A stretch of DNA of 64,000 nt from Caballeronia sp. SBC1 (GTDB lineage Bacteria; Pseudomonadota; Gammaproteobacteria; Burkholderiales; Burkholderiaceae). Both the position numbers and the translations under genes were made by a program. The notes under the pieces were generated by a model. The model did not search any database. It saw nothing but the letters and a program-made list of their open reading frames with translations, and was not told the DNA's origin. The stretch is taken from contig NZ_CP049157.1 of assembly GCF_011493005.1 (NCBI RefSeq), forward strand, positions 186,001-250,000, given 5' to 3'. Positions 1-8,552 of this stretch are shown piece after piece. Numbering within the stretch: the first letter of the stretch is position 1; every line of letters begins with the position of its first letter.

Positions 1-125
1 CGCCCCCAACGCTCTCGGGCAAGCACGAATCGCCACTGAACCAGCGAGGCCTGACGCGTATTTACAGCTTCATTTGTTTCATTGTTGGTGCGTTGGCCGA
101 GCGGTGTGCGCTGCTATCTTAGTGG
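1..125 (-). repeat. Partial inverted copy of dispersed repeat (copy 0)
   Basis: The first 26 bases are the exact reverse complement of bases 24349-24374 in repeat copy 3. Weaker similarity continues inward: the minus strand of about 35-110 matches 24265-24335, including the shared pieces AACGCACCAA and TCAGGCC/TGAGGCC. The window therefore opens inside a minus-strand copy whose remainder lies to the left. Together with copy 1 it forms a head-to-head pair like the one at 21.5-24.7 kb. Confidence 0.65.
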
Positions 126-240
126 GCCACACGGCCGGACCCATTTGCAGCTTCGGTTTTGGTGGGTTGATTGCCCGGCCTGCACGGTTTCCTTCGTGGG
201 TATGGCCTCATGCATTCTGCAGCTTGGTTTTGTGGTGGGT
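48..240 (+). repeat. Three degenerate 72-83 bp tandem units between repeat copies 0 and 1
   Basis: A core of the form GGCC-x-GAC/CAT-x-T-x-CAGCTT, followed in the last two units by TTT-x-GGTGGGTTG, recurs with its CAGCTT at 65, 148 and 220. The spacings are 83 and 72 bp. The units are degenerate, and no protein reading fits them all. They form the spacer between the two inverted repeat copies. Confidence 0.45.
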
Positions 241-480
241 TGGCTGCGTGGTTCGTCGTGTGTACAAGTTCGGCGGGTGGTTTTACGCGGATAGCGCGGG
301 GTGTTCCTTGGGCAGGTTCAGTCACTGGTGGCGAAGCGTGTGGGTATCTGTGTTCGGAGAAGGAGGGTTTCACACATCCGTCGCTCTGGCGAGCACCGTG
401 CTTTTGGGGCACCTATGAATAGAAACTGCACGCTGTGGACACTTAGGGTAGCGTGGTTTGAAAGCGCTTTCTTTGCTTCG

Positions 481-506
481 TTTCTTTGTCGCTTTGGACA
501 AAGAAA
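481..506 (+). repeat. Perfect hairpin inside repeat copy 1
   Basis: Arm TTTCTTTGTC (481-490), 6-nt loop GCTTTG and arm GACAAAGAAA (497-506) give a perfect 10-bp stem. The same hairpin is in copies 2 (21639-21664) and 3 (24523-24548). Confidence 0.8.
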
Positions 507-583
507 TGACGTGCCGCCACGCACAGTGGCTAATAGTGATAAAGAGAATATCCGACTCTCGCGGACCGCTAAGGCCGAAAGCA

Positions 584-692
584 GCAACCCGGCACTGACT
601 CAGACCGCTAACGCAGAAACCTGGCAACCCGGCACTGACCCCGACCGCTAACTCAGCAACCTGGCAACCCGGCATTGACCCTCACCGCTAAC
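584..692 (+). repeat. Three 29-bp cores at an exact 40-bp period
   Basis: Cores beginning GCAACCCGGCA and ending CCGCTAAC occupy 584-612, 624-652 and 664-692. Copies 2 (21533-21561, minus) and 3 (24626-24654) carry a single core each, so copy number differs between repeat copies. Confidence 0.8.
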
Positions 693-736
693 CCCAAAAT
701 CAGTGCCCCCAACCCCCGTCCACCGGCGCGAGCGAA

Positions 737-1663
737 ATGACGTTTCTCTATAAAGGCAGTCCCGAACGCGGAGCCCAATGGGCACGGCTCTTCGCCCAAA
801 AAGCCCCTGACATCCCGTTCCATGTGTGGCCAGAAACCGGCGATCCCGAGAAGGTCCAGTACCTCGCCGCGTGGGAACCACCCGAAGACCGCGCCCGCAC
901 GCTACCGAACCTCGAAGTCATCTTCTCGGTCGGCGCGGGCGTCGATCAATTCGACCTCTCCGGCGTGCCCGAACACATCCCGGTAGTACGCATGATCGAA
1001 CCTGGCATCGTTGAAGGAATGGTCGAATACGTCACTCACGCCGTGCTCACCATTCACCGCGACGTCGTCGACTACGGACTGCAGCAACAACAGAAAACAT
1101 GGAACCCCCTGCCGGTACGCGCGGCGTCATCACGGCGCATCGGCGTACTCGGCCTCGGCGTACTCGGCACCGCCGTGCTGGAACGGCTGAAACTATTCGG
1201 CTTCGCCTGCGCAGGCTGGAGCCGCTCAGGGCGGGAAATTGAAGGCGTCGAATGCTACGCTGGCGCCAGCACGCTTGACGCCTTCCTCGCCCGCACCGAC
1301 ATCCTGATCTGCCTGCTCCCCCTCACGGATGCCACCCGCGGCATGCTGAACACCGCTCTATTCAACAAGCTGCCACGCGGCGCGTCGCTGATTCAAACCG
1401 GCCGCGGTCCGCATCTGAATCAGGACGACCTGCTCGGTGCGCTCGCGAGCGGCCAACTGCAAAACGCCATCCTCGACGTCACGGACCCCGAACCCCTGCC
1501 GCAAACGCATCCGCTATGGACGCACCCGCGTGTTCGGATCACGCCGCATATCGCCAGCGAAACACGGCCGGACAGCGCCGTGGAAGTGGTGCTTGAAAAT
1601 CTGCGACGCCATCGCGAAGGTTTGCCGATGATCGGACAGATCGATCGCAGCCGCGGCTACTGA
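737..1663 (+). CDS. ghrA: Glyoxylate/hydroxypyruvate reductase A family (D-2-hydroxyacid dehydrogenase)
   Basis: This is a cytosolic NAD(P)H-dependent reductase of the D-isomer-specific 2-hydroxyacid dehydrogenase family, expected to reduce glyoxylate or hydroxypyruvate. The Rossmann motif GLGVLG is at residues 139-144. The catalytic triad expected for the family is visible as Arg223 in TGRG, Glu252 in DPEPLP and His271 in PHIAS. The length of 308 residues is typical of GhrA. It stands alone behind the repeat region, with the next gene 188 bp away. Substrate preference within the family cannot be read from sequence. Confidence 0.85.
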   Translation: MTFLYKGSPERGAQWARLFAQKAPDIPFHVWPETGDPEKVQYLAAWEPPEDRARTLPNLEVIFSVGAGVDQFDLSGVPEHIPVVRMIEPGIVEGMVEYVTHAVLTIHRDVVDYGLQQQQKTWNPLPVRAASSRRIGVLGLGVLGTAVLERLKLFGFACAGWSRSGREIEGVECYAGASTLDAFLARTDILICLLPLTDATRGMLNTALFNKLPRGASLIQTGRGPHLNQDDLLGALASGQLQNAILDVTDPEPLPQTHPLWTHPRVRITPHIASETRPDSAVEVVLENLRRHREGLPMIGQIDRSRGY

Positions 1664-1851
1664 ATTTTCCCCTCGTTGCGGCGAATCATGGCGAAGCATC
1701 GTTTTTCCGCGCTCGCGGCAGAAAATGCTGCGGGCACGCTACAAAACGCGGCGTCCGCGCTATTTCACGAATTGTTTAAGGCCTCGGGTTCCACCCTCCT
1801 TCTCTAGTATGGAACGGTCATCAGCCCCTTTCCGCGACGAGAAAAATCCCC

Positions 1852-3279
1852 ATGTCGATCCAATCGCTCATTGAAGCCGACCGTAAGCATCTGATTCATC
1901 CGGTCATTAACTACCGCGCCCACGAAGCCCGCGGTGTCACCGTACTCGAGTCCGCCAGCGGCGCCTTCCTGCGCGACGCCGAAGGCAACGAACTCCTCGA
2001 TGCCTTCTCCGGCCTCTGGTGCGTCAACGTAGGTTACGGCCAACAAAGCATCGTGAAGGTGGCAGCAGAACAAATGGCCCGCCTGCCCTACGCCACCAGC
2101 TATTTCCACTTCGGCAACGCACCCGCGATTGAACTGGCCGAGAAACTGGTCGAGTTGTCGCCGGCCTCGCTCCAGCACGTGTACTTCACGCTGGGCGGAT
2201 CGGACGCGGTCGACTCCGCACTGCGTTTCATCACGCACTACTTCAACGCAACCGGCCGCTCGTCGAAGAAACACATCATCGCGCTCGAACGCGGTTATCA
2301 CGGCTCATCGGCGGTCGGCGCGGGACTGACGGCATTGCCGGCGTTCCATCGAAACTTTGACGTGCCGCTGCCGAACCAGCATCACATTCCATCGCCGTAT
2401 GCGTATCGCAACAATTTCGCCGACGATGCCGCCCTCATCGCCGCGTCCGTCGCCGCACTGGAAACGAAGGTCGCGGCACTCGGGGCTGATAACGTCGCGG
2501 CGTTCTTCTGCGAACCCATTCAAGGCTCGGGCGGCGTGATCGTGCCGCCGTTCGGCTGGCTGAAAGCCATGCGCGAAACCTGCCGCAAGCTCGACATCCT
2601 GTTCGTCGCCGATGAAGTCATCACCGGTTTCGGCCGTACCGGCCCGCTGTTCGCCTGCCAGGCCGAAGACGTCGAGCCGGACCTGATGACGGTCGCCAAG
2701 GGCTTGACGGCCGGCTACGCGCCCATGGGCGCTGTCCTGATGTCGGACGCTGTGTACCAGGGCATCGCGAACGGCGACGCTGCCGCGATTGTCGGTCACG
2801 GTCATACGTATTCGGCGCACCCGGTCAGCGCGGCCATCGGCCTCGAAGTGCTGCGCCTTTATCACGAAGGCGGTCTGCTCGCGAACGGCATTCGTCACGC
2901 CGAGCGTTTCGCACGCGGCCTCGACGCGCTGCTCGCGCATCCGCTGGTCGGCGATTCACGTCATCGCGGATTGCTGGGCGCGCTTGAACTCGTCTCCGAT
3001 AAAGAAACCAGACAAGGCTTCGACACAGCGCTTAATTTGTCCGACCGGATCACGGCCGCTGCTTACCGGAACCGTCTGGTGTTCCGCGCTTTTGGCGACA
3101 ACATCCTGGGTTTTGCACCCGCCCTCAGCTACACGGAAGCAGAGTTCGACCTGATGTTCGAGCGCCTTGAGAAGACGCTCGACGACGTGCTCGCCGAACC
3201 CGAAGTCCGCGCCGCGCTGAAGCCGAAGAAGGCTGACGGCGCAGCCAAAGGCGAGGTGAAAGCCCACGTAGCTGCGTGA
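1852..3279 (+). CDS. Class III PLP aminotransferase (omega-amino acid:pyruvate type)
   Basis: This is a fold-type I, class III transaminase of 475 residues. The PLP-binding region FVADEVITGFGRTG is at about 252-265 and the Schiff-base lysine is probably Lys283 in VAKGLTAGYAPMG. RGYHG (147-151) is the usual cofactor-stacking region. Enzymes of this group transfer the amino group of an omega-amino acid such as beta-alanine, GABA or putrescine to pyruvate or 2-oxoglutarate. The donor here is not known. An Lrp-type regulator follows 70 bp downstream on the same strand, which suggests amino-acid-responsive control. The C-terminal 25 residues are Lys/Ala-rich and probably disordered. Confidence 0.85.
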   Translation: MSIQSLIEADRKHLIHPVINYRAHEARGVTVLESASGAFLRDAEGNELLDAFSGLWCVNVGYGQQSIVKVAAEQMARLPYATSYFHFGNAPAIELAEKLVELSPASLQHVYFTLGGSDAVDSALRFITHYFNATGRSSKKHIIALERGYHGSSAVGAGLTALPAFHRNFDVPLPNQHHIPSPYAYRNNFADDAALIAASVAALETKVAALGADNVAAFFCEPIQGSGGVIVPPFGWLKAMRETCRKLDILFVADEVITGFGRTGPLFACQAEDVEPDLMTVAKGLTAGYAPMGAVLMSDAVYQGIANGDAAAIVGHGHTYSAHPVSAAIGLEVLRLYHEGGLLANGIRHAERFARGLDALLAHPLVGDSRHRGLLGALELVSDKETRQGFDTALNLSDRITAAAYRNRLVFRAFGDNILGFAPALSYTEAEFDLMFERLEKTLDDVLAEPEVRAALKPKKADGAAKGEVKAHVAA

Positions 3280-3349
3280 TAAGATCGAATGACACTGTTG
3301 AGACACCACTGTTCTGACGATCCCACGCAACCGGAGAGACACCCTGACG

Positions 3350-3847
3350 ATGAGCAGCGAAGGCAAGCTTGACCGCATAGATCTGCGCATCCTTTCGCAA
3401 TTGCAGAAGAAAGGCCGCATCACGAATGTCGAGCTGGCCGACGCGGTCGGGCTCTCGCCGAGCCCGTGCCTGATCCGCGTGAAGCGGCTGGAAAAGGCGG
3501 GGTATATCGTCGGTTATGGCGCGCAGATCCAGTTGGAAAAGCTCGGCGACGTACAGATTGTCTTTACCGAGGTCACGCTTGCCGATCATCGCCGCGAGGA
3601 CTTCATCAAGTTCGTCGCGGCGATCAAGGACGTGGATGAAATCGTGGAGTGCCATCTGGCAAGCGGCGGATACGACTACCTGCTGAAGTTCGTCACGCGC
3701 AGCGTCAGTCACTACCAAAGCATTATTGAAGGCTTGCTCGAACGCGATATTGGCATTGAGAAGTACTTCAGCTTCATCATCATCAAGTCGCCGTTCGTGA
3801 AGAACCACTACCCGCTCGAAAGCCTGTTTTCACAGAATCACAGTTAG
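3350..3847 (+). CDS. Lrp/AsnC family transcriptional regulator
   Basis: The 165-residue protein has the Lrp layout. An N-terminal winged helix (LDRIDLRILSQLQKKGRI at about 7-24, then the recognition helix around LADAVGLSPSP) precedes an alpha/beta RAM ligand-binding domain with the conserved segment GGYDYLLKF. Lrp proteins bind DNA as multimers and sense amino acids. Position directly behind the aminotransferase makes that gene the likely target, and autoregulation is common in the family. The converging LysR gene ends 7 bp beyond its stop. Confidence 0.88.
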   Translation: MSSEGKLDRIDLRILSQLQKKGRITNVELADAVGLSPSPCLIRVKRLEKAGYIVGYGAQIQLEKLGDVQIVFTEVTLADHRREDFIKFVAAIKDVDEIVECHLASGGYDYLLKFVTRSVSHYQSIIEGLLERDIGIEKYFSFIIIKSPFVKNHYPLESLFSQNHS

Positions 3848-3853
3848 GGAATC

Positions 3854-4771
3854 TTAGGGCGCCGGCAGGTTCCATTGCGCGAACTCGTCGGCGAGAAAGT
3901 CTACGCAGACCCGCACTTTTGCGGAAGCCGCCAGCCGCGCCGGGTACACCGCCCAGACGTTGGCGGGCTGCGTAACGTCAGGCAGCACCTGCACCAACTG
4001 GCCGCTCTCAAGCAAGGGACGAACGTCCCACAGCGAGCGCAGCACGATCCCGCGCCCGGCCAGCGCCCATTGCACCGCGACCTCGCCGTGATTCGTCGAC
4101 AACGGCCCGGTCACCTTGATCGAAACCGGTTCGCCACGCACATGCAAGCGCCACAAACCGAACGGATGATCGCGTTCCTTGATCGCCAGGCACGCATGGC
4201 TCGCGAGATCGGCCAGTTGCTTAGGCGCGCCATGACGCTCGACATAGCCCGGCGACGCGCACAGCACGCGATGATTCGACGCCAGCCGCTTGGCAATCAA
4301 ATGCGCCGCGATCTCGTCGCCAATGCGGATATCCAGATCAAAACCTTCTCCCGCCACGTCTACCAGCCGGTCGAACAGATCCAGGCGCACACTCAGTTGC
4401 GGATGTTGATCGGAGAGACGCGCCAGCGCGGGCGCCACAATATGCCGTCCGAAACCGAAGCTGCTGGAAATGCGCAGCGTGCCGCGCGGAATGCGTCGCG
4501 TGGTGGACACGTCTTCCACCAGGTGATCGACGTCATCGAGAATTTTTTCAGCCCACGTGTACACACGTTCGCCTGCCTCGGTAATGGCGACGCGGCGCGT
4601 GGAGCGATGCAGCAGGCGCGTGCCGAGATCGGTTTCGAGGACACTCACGCGCTTGCTGACGTACGCGGCCGAGACCGACAGGACCTCCGCCGCCGCGCTG
4701 AAGCTGGACTTACGGGCGACCGTGCAGAAGACGCGGAGATCATCGAGATTCGGGGAAGACGGGATATTCAT
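3854..4771 (-). CDS. LysR family regulator, divergent from tartrate dehydrogenase
   Basis: This is a 305-residue LysR regulator. The N-terminal winged helix (LDDLRVFCTVARKSSFSAAA and following) precedes a periplasmic-binding-protein-like effector domain. It is transcribed away from the tartrate/D-malate dehydrogenase gene, 137 bp away. That is the classical LysR arrangement and resembles dmlR-dmlA of E. coli, so control of that operon by a C4 dicarboxylate is a reasonable inference. Confidence 0.88.
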   Translation of the reverse strand: MNIPSSPNLDDLRVFCTVARKSSFSAAAEVLSVSAAYVSKRVSVLETDLGTRLLHRSTRRVAITEAGERVYTWAEKILDDVDHLVEDVSTTRRIPRGTLRISSSFGFGRHIVAPALARLSDQHPQLSVRLDLFDRLVDVAGEGFDLDIRIGDEIAAHLIAKRLASNHRVLCASPGYVERHGAPKQLADLASHACLAIKERDHPFGLWRLHVRGEPVSIKVTGPLSTNHGEVAVQWALAGRGIVLRSLWDVRPLLESGQLVQVLPDVTQPANVWAVYPARLAASAKVRVCVDFLADEFAQWNLPAP

Positions 4772-4908
4772 TATTCACGCTTCGTGCACAGTGGCTTAAC
4801 CAAAACGCTGATTTTAAGCCTTCCAGAGCGGAATAAAATAATAGCCACAGGCTGGTTCCAGCCCGGGTGCAAACCCTTATGCGATAAACCCTTAACAGGA
4901 TTCCGAAC

Positions 4909-5991
4909 ATGACCAAGACCTACAAGATCGCAATCATTCCCGGCGATGGTATCGGCACGGAAGTAATGCCCGAAGCCATCCGCGTCCTCGACGCCGCCAC
5001 CAAGCGCTTCGGCATTTCCATCGAATACAAGCACATTGAATGGGCAAGCTGCGAGTACTACCTGAAGCATGGCCAGATGATGCCCGACGACTGGAAAGCG
5101 CAATTGCAGGACTGCAACGCCATCCTCTTCGGCGCGGTCGGCTGGCCCGACACCGTCCCCGATCACATTTCGTTGTGGGGCTCGCTCCTTAAATTCCGCC
5201 GCGAGTTCGACCAGTACATCAACCTGCGCCCTGCCCGTTTGTTCGAAGGCGTACCGTCGCCGCTCGCGAACCGCAAGGCCGGTGACATCGACTTCTGGAT
5301 CGTGCGGGAAAACACCGAAGGCGAATATTCATCGGTGGGCGGCGTGATGTTCGAAGGCACGGACCGCGAGTTCGTCCTGCAGGAATCCGTGTTCACGCGC
5401 CACGGCAGCGAACGCGTGCTGAAATTCGCATTCGATCTCGCCCAGCGCCGCGAGAAGAAAAAGATCACCGTCGCCACGAAAAGCAACGGCATTGCCATCA
5501 GCATGCCGTGGTGGGACCAGCGCGCCGCGGAAGTCGCCGCGCTTTTCCCGGACGTGAAGTGGGACAAGCAGCACATCGATATTTTGTGCGCCCGCTTCGT
5601 CCTCAACCCGGACCGTTTCGACGTGGTCGTGGCAACCAACCTTTTCGGCGACATCCTCTCCGACCTCGGCCCGGCGTGCACGGGCACCATCGGCCTCGCG
5701 CCTTCAGGCAACCTGAACCCCGAGCGCAAATTCCCGTCACTGTTCGAGCCCGTGCATGGATCGGCGCCGGATATCGCGGGCAAGAACATCGCCAACCCGG
5801 TCGCCATGATCTGGTCGGCGGCCATGATGCTCGAGTTCCTTGGCGACTTCAAAGGCCCGGAACGCGATGCGCATGACGCGATCCTCGCTGCTATCGAAGC
5901 AACGCTCAAGGAAGGCCCGCATACCGGCGACCTCGGCGGCAAAGCAAGCACGACGGAAGTCGGCCAGGCAATTGCCGCGCGGCTGGCTTGA
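4909..5991 (+). CDS. ttuC: Tartrate dehydrogenase / D-malate dehydrogenase (decarboxylating)
   Basis: This 360-residue enzyme belongs to the isocitrate/isopropylmalate dehydrogenase superfamily. IIPGDGIG lies at the N-terminus, and the metal and cofactor signature NLFGDILSDLGP with GTIGLAPSGN sits in the C-terminal half. WIVRENTEGEYSS is the typical substrate-loop region of tartrate/D-malate dehydrogenases. It oxidises tartrate or D-malate with NAD and Mn2+ in the cytosol. It is followed at 72 bp by the aldehyde dehydrogenase, probably in one operon. Substrate choice between tartrate and D-malate (dmlA) is not resolvable by eye. Confidence 0.85.
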   Translation: MTKTYKIAIIPGDGIGTEVMPEAIRVLDAATKRFGISIEYKHIEWASCEYYLKHGQMMPDDWKAQLQDCNAILFGAVGWPDTVPDHISLWGSLLKFRREFDQYINLRPARLFEGVPSPLANRKAGDIDFWIVRENTEGEYSSVGGVMFEGTDREFVLQESVFTRHGSERVLKFAFDLAQRREKKKITVATKSNGIAISMPWWDQRAAEVAALFPDVKWDKQHIDILCARFVLNPDRFDVVVATNLFGDILSDLGPACTGTIGLAPSGNLNPERKFPSLFEPVHGSAPDIAGKNIANPVAMIWSAAMMLEFLGDFKGPERDAHDAILAAIEATLKEGPHTGDLGGKASTTEVGQAIAARLA

Positions 5992-6063
5992 AGCAGCGGC
6001 TTGAAGCATTGCGGTTAAATTAATTAGCTTAAGTTAGTTGGCTTTAATCAGGAGCATGGACTT

Positions 6064-7536
6064 ATGACACGCCAGTTCGAACTGAAGGAGTTGATCCGGT
6101 CGGATAATTTCATCGATGGTCAATGGCGCGCGGCCGCTGACGGCGCGCGCTTCGCCGTCACCGATCCGGCCACCGGCACGGTCATCACGCAAGTCGCCGA
6201 CAGCAGCCCCGCCGACGCCCGCGCCGCCACGGACGCAGCCGCTCGCGCGCTGCCCGCATGGCGCGACTTGCTGCCGAAAGAACGCGCGACGATCCTGCAT
6301 AAATGGAACGCGCTGATCATGGCGAATCAGGACGCGCTCGGCGCACTGATCTCGCTGGAACAAGGCAAGCCGCTAGCCGAAGGCCGGGGCGAAGTGGCGT
6401 ATGGCGCGTCGTATGTCGCCTGGTTCGCCGACGAAGCCACGCGCATCTACGGCGACATCATTCCGCAGCAGCAACGCGGCAAGCGCATGACGGCGGTGAA
6501 GGAACCCATTGGCATTGTCGCCGCCATCACGCCGTGGAATTTCCCGCTCGCGATGATCGCGCGCAAGATCGCACCGGCGCTCGCGGCCGGCTGCACGGTG
6601 GTCGCCAAGCCCGCTGAGGACACGCCGCTGACTGCGTCGGCATTGGTCTTGCTCGCCCACGAAGCCGGTGTGCCGGCGGGCGTGCTGAACCTCATCACGG
6701 CCTCGCGGGATCACGCGATCGCGACCGTTGCGGACTGGCTTGAAGACTCACGCGTACGCAAGATCACGTTCACTGGCTCCACACCCGTAGGCAAGTATCT
6801 GGCGCGTGAATCGGCGGGGACGCTCAAGAAGTTATCGTTGGAACTGGGTGGCAATGCACCGTTCATTGTCTTCGATGACGCCGATCTCGACGCCGCCGTC
6901 ACGGGCCTTCTCGCCTCCAAGTTCCGCAATGGCGGACAGACCTGCGTGTGCCCGAACCGCGTGTACGTACAAGCGGGCGTGTACGATAAATTCGCCGAGA
7001 TGCTGAGCCGCCGCGTTGCCGAATTGAAGGTCGCACCGGCTACCGACCCCGACGCGCAGATCGGTCCGATGATCAACATCCGCGCGCTCGACAAGATCGC
7101 CCGCCACGTAGAAGACGCCCTTGCGCATGGTGCGCGCGTGCTCGCCGGAGGTAAACGCCTTCCTGAACTCGGCCCGAATTACTACGCGCCGACCGTGCTC
7201 GCCGATGCCAATCACGACATGCTCCTGTGTGGCGAAGAAACCTTCGGACCGGTCGTACCGCTGTTCCGTTTCGACGATGAAGCCGAGGCCATTGAAGCCG
7301 CCAACAACACGCCGTTTGGTCTCGCTTCGTATTTCTATAGCCAGGATGTGCGCCGCATCGACCGTGTGTCGCGAGCGCTGCAGGCTGGCATTGTGGGCAT
7401 CAACGAAGGCGCACTGTCGAGCGAAGCAGCGCCCTTCGGCGGCGTGAAAGAATCGGGTTATGGCCGCGAAGGATCGAAGTACGGCCTCGATGACTATCTC
7501 TCCATCAAGTATCTCTGCCAGGGGAATCTCGCATGA
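6064..7536 (+). CDS. NAD(P)-dependent succinate-semialdehyde dehydrogenase family
   Basis: This 490-residue ALDH-superfamily enzyme resembles GabD. The oxyanion-hole Asn159 is in TPWNFP, the general base is Glu260 in LELGGNAPF, and the nucleophile is Cys294 in GQTCVCPNR, all at expected spacing. It oxidises a semialdehyde to the carboxylate. The stop overlaps the start of the next gene by 4 bp (ATGA), so translation is coupled. Its place in a tartrate-type operon suggests a small oxo-acid semialdehyde rather than GABA turnover. Confidence 0.87.
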   Translation: MTRQFELKELIRSDNFIDGQWRAAADGARFAVTDPATGTVITQVADSSPADARAATDAAARALPAWRDLLPKERATILHKWNALIMANQDALGALISLEQGKPLAEGRGEVAYGASYVAWFADEATRIYGDIIPQQQRGKRMTAVKEPIGIVAAITPWNFPLAMIARKIAPALAAGCTVVAKPAEDTPLTASALVLLAHEAGVPAGVLNLITASRDHAIATVADWLEDSRVRKITFTGSTPVGKYLARESAGTLKKLSLELGGNAPFIVFDDADLDAAVTGLLASKFRNGGQTCVCPNRVYVQAGVYDKFAEMLSRRVAELKVAPATDPDAQIGPMINIRALDKIARHVEDALAHGARVLAGGKRLPELGPNYYAPTVLADANHDMLLCGEETFGPVVPLFRFDDEAEAIEAANNTPFGLASYFYSQDVRRIDRVSRALQAGIVGINEGALSSEAAPFGGVKESGYGREGSKYGLDDYLSIKYLCQGNLA

Positions 7537-8522
7537 GCACGCCGGCCGAACACTATCCGATCGAGGTTACGTTCCCCGATATCTCGGTGCATGCGGAGTC
7601 CGGGTCAGGCATTCCCTACGTGCACACGTTCGACTCCGGTGTGCCGGGACCGCACGTGATGATCAACGCGTTGACGCACGGCAATGAGGTGTGCGGCGCG
7701 ATTGTGGTGGATGCGTTGCTGCGCTTGAAATTGCGGCCACGGCGCGGCCGCCTGACGCTCTCGTTCGCGAACGTCGCGGCATATGCGAGCTTCGATCCGT
7801 CGAATCCCGATGCCGCGCGTTTCGTCGATCAGGACTTCAACCGCGTGTGGACCAGCAAGGTACTCGACGACACATCGCGTACTTCAAGCGAGCTTGCAAG
7901 GGCTCGCGAAATGCGTCCGGTCATCGATACCGTGGATGCCTTGCTAGACCTCCATTCAATGCACGAACGCAGCAAGCCGCTGATTGTTGCAGGTCCGCTA
8001 GACAAGGGTATCGACTTGTCGTTGCAACTCGGCACGCCGGCCACGGTGATCTGCGATGAAGGTCATCCCGAAGGCCGCCGCATGCGCGACTACGAAGGTT
8101 TCGGCGATGCCGGCAGCCCGAAGAACGCGTTGCTGATCGAATGCGGACAGCATTGGGAGCGCAGCGCTGTCACCGTCGCCCGCGATACCACGGCGCGCTT
8201 CCTGCTGCTATCCGGCGTGGTCGACAGTGCAGACTTGCCCGGCGATTGGCTCGCACCCTTGCCGCAGACCATGCACGTTGTGCGGGTGACGCAACCGGTC
8301 GTGGCAAAGAGCATGGATTTTCGCTTTGCCGCGCCTTACACCGGTCTGGAAATTTTCCCCCAAGCGGGTAGCGTGATCGGCTGGTCGAACGGAGAGCCGA
8401 TCTACACGCCTTACGACAACTGCATGCTGGTGATGCCGTCGCTGCGGCAGTTGCGCCCGGGCGTGACCGTCGTTCGCCTGGGCAAGATCGAGCGAACAGT
8501 AGAACGCAATACCGCGGCTTGA
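7533..8522 (+). CDS. Succinylglutamate desuccinylase / aspartoacylase family zinc hydrolase
   Basis: This 329-residue protein is of the M14-like AstE/AspA family. Probable zinc ligands are His49 and Glu52 in THGNE and His141 in LLDLHSMH. The family motif DFNRVW is at about 101-106. Members cleave an N-acyl amino acid or a related amide. It is translationally coupled to the aldehyde dehydrogenase and followed after 30 bp by a cupin, so the four genes look like one pathway. The acylated substrate is unknown. It is not part of an arginine succinyltransferase operon here. Confidence 0.8.
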   Translation: MSTPAEHYPIEVTFPDISVHAESGSGIPYVHTFDSGVPGPHVMINALTHGNEVCGAIVVDALLRLKLRPRRGRLTLSFANVAAYASFDPSNPDAARFVDQDFNRVWTSKVLDDTSRTSSELARAREMRPVIDTVDALLDLHSMHERSKPLIVAGPLDKGIDLSLQLGTPATVICDEGHPEGRRMRDYEGFGDAGSPKNALLIECGQHWERSAVTVARDTTARFLLLSGVVDSADLPGDWLAPLPQTMHVVRVTQPVVAKSMDFRFAAPYTGLEIFPQAGSVIGWSNGEPIYTPYDNCMLVMPSLRQLRPGVTVVRLGKIERTVERNTAA

Positions 8523-8552
8523 CGTCACGAACAACGAATTAATAAGGTCCAC

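Larger units (their letters stand above)
231..715 (+). repeat. Dispersed repeat copy 1 (plus orientation)
   Basis: This is a non-coding repeat unit. Bases 285-555 closely match the reverse complement of 21600-21860 and, less closely, bases 24360-24600. Shared blocks include CACGCTGTGGACACTTA, the hairpin at 481-506, and GTGCCGCCACGCACAGTGG followed by TAATAGTGATAAAGAGAA. Open frames across it are not conserved as proteins between copies, so I treat them as spurious. Copy 1 ends in three 40-bp tandem units just upstream of the first gene. Confidence 0.8.

Noticed and set aside
74..675. Several short open frames through repeat copy 1
   Set aside because: The same frames are broken or differ in copies 2 and 3, while the DNA sequence and hairpin are conserved. 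This fits non-coding repeat DNA.
584..692. CRISPR-like array
   Set aside because: Only three imperfect units with 11-bp gaps, no cas genes, and the gaps are themselves similar. It is a simple tandem repeat.
3875..4912. 345-codon plus-strand open frame
   Set aside because: It is antisense to the LysR gene, has an Arg/His-rich composition and overlaps the start of the tartrate dehydrogenase gene.
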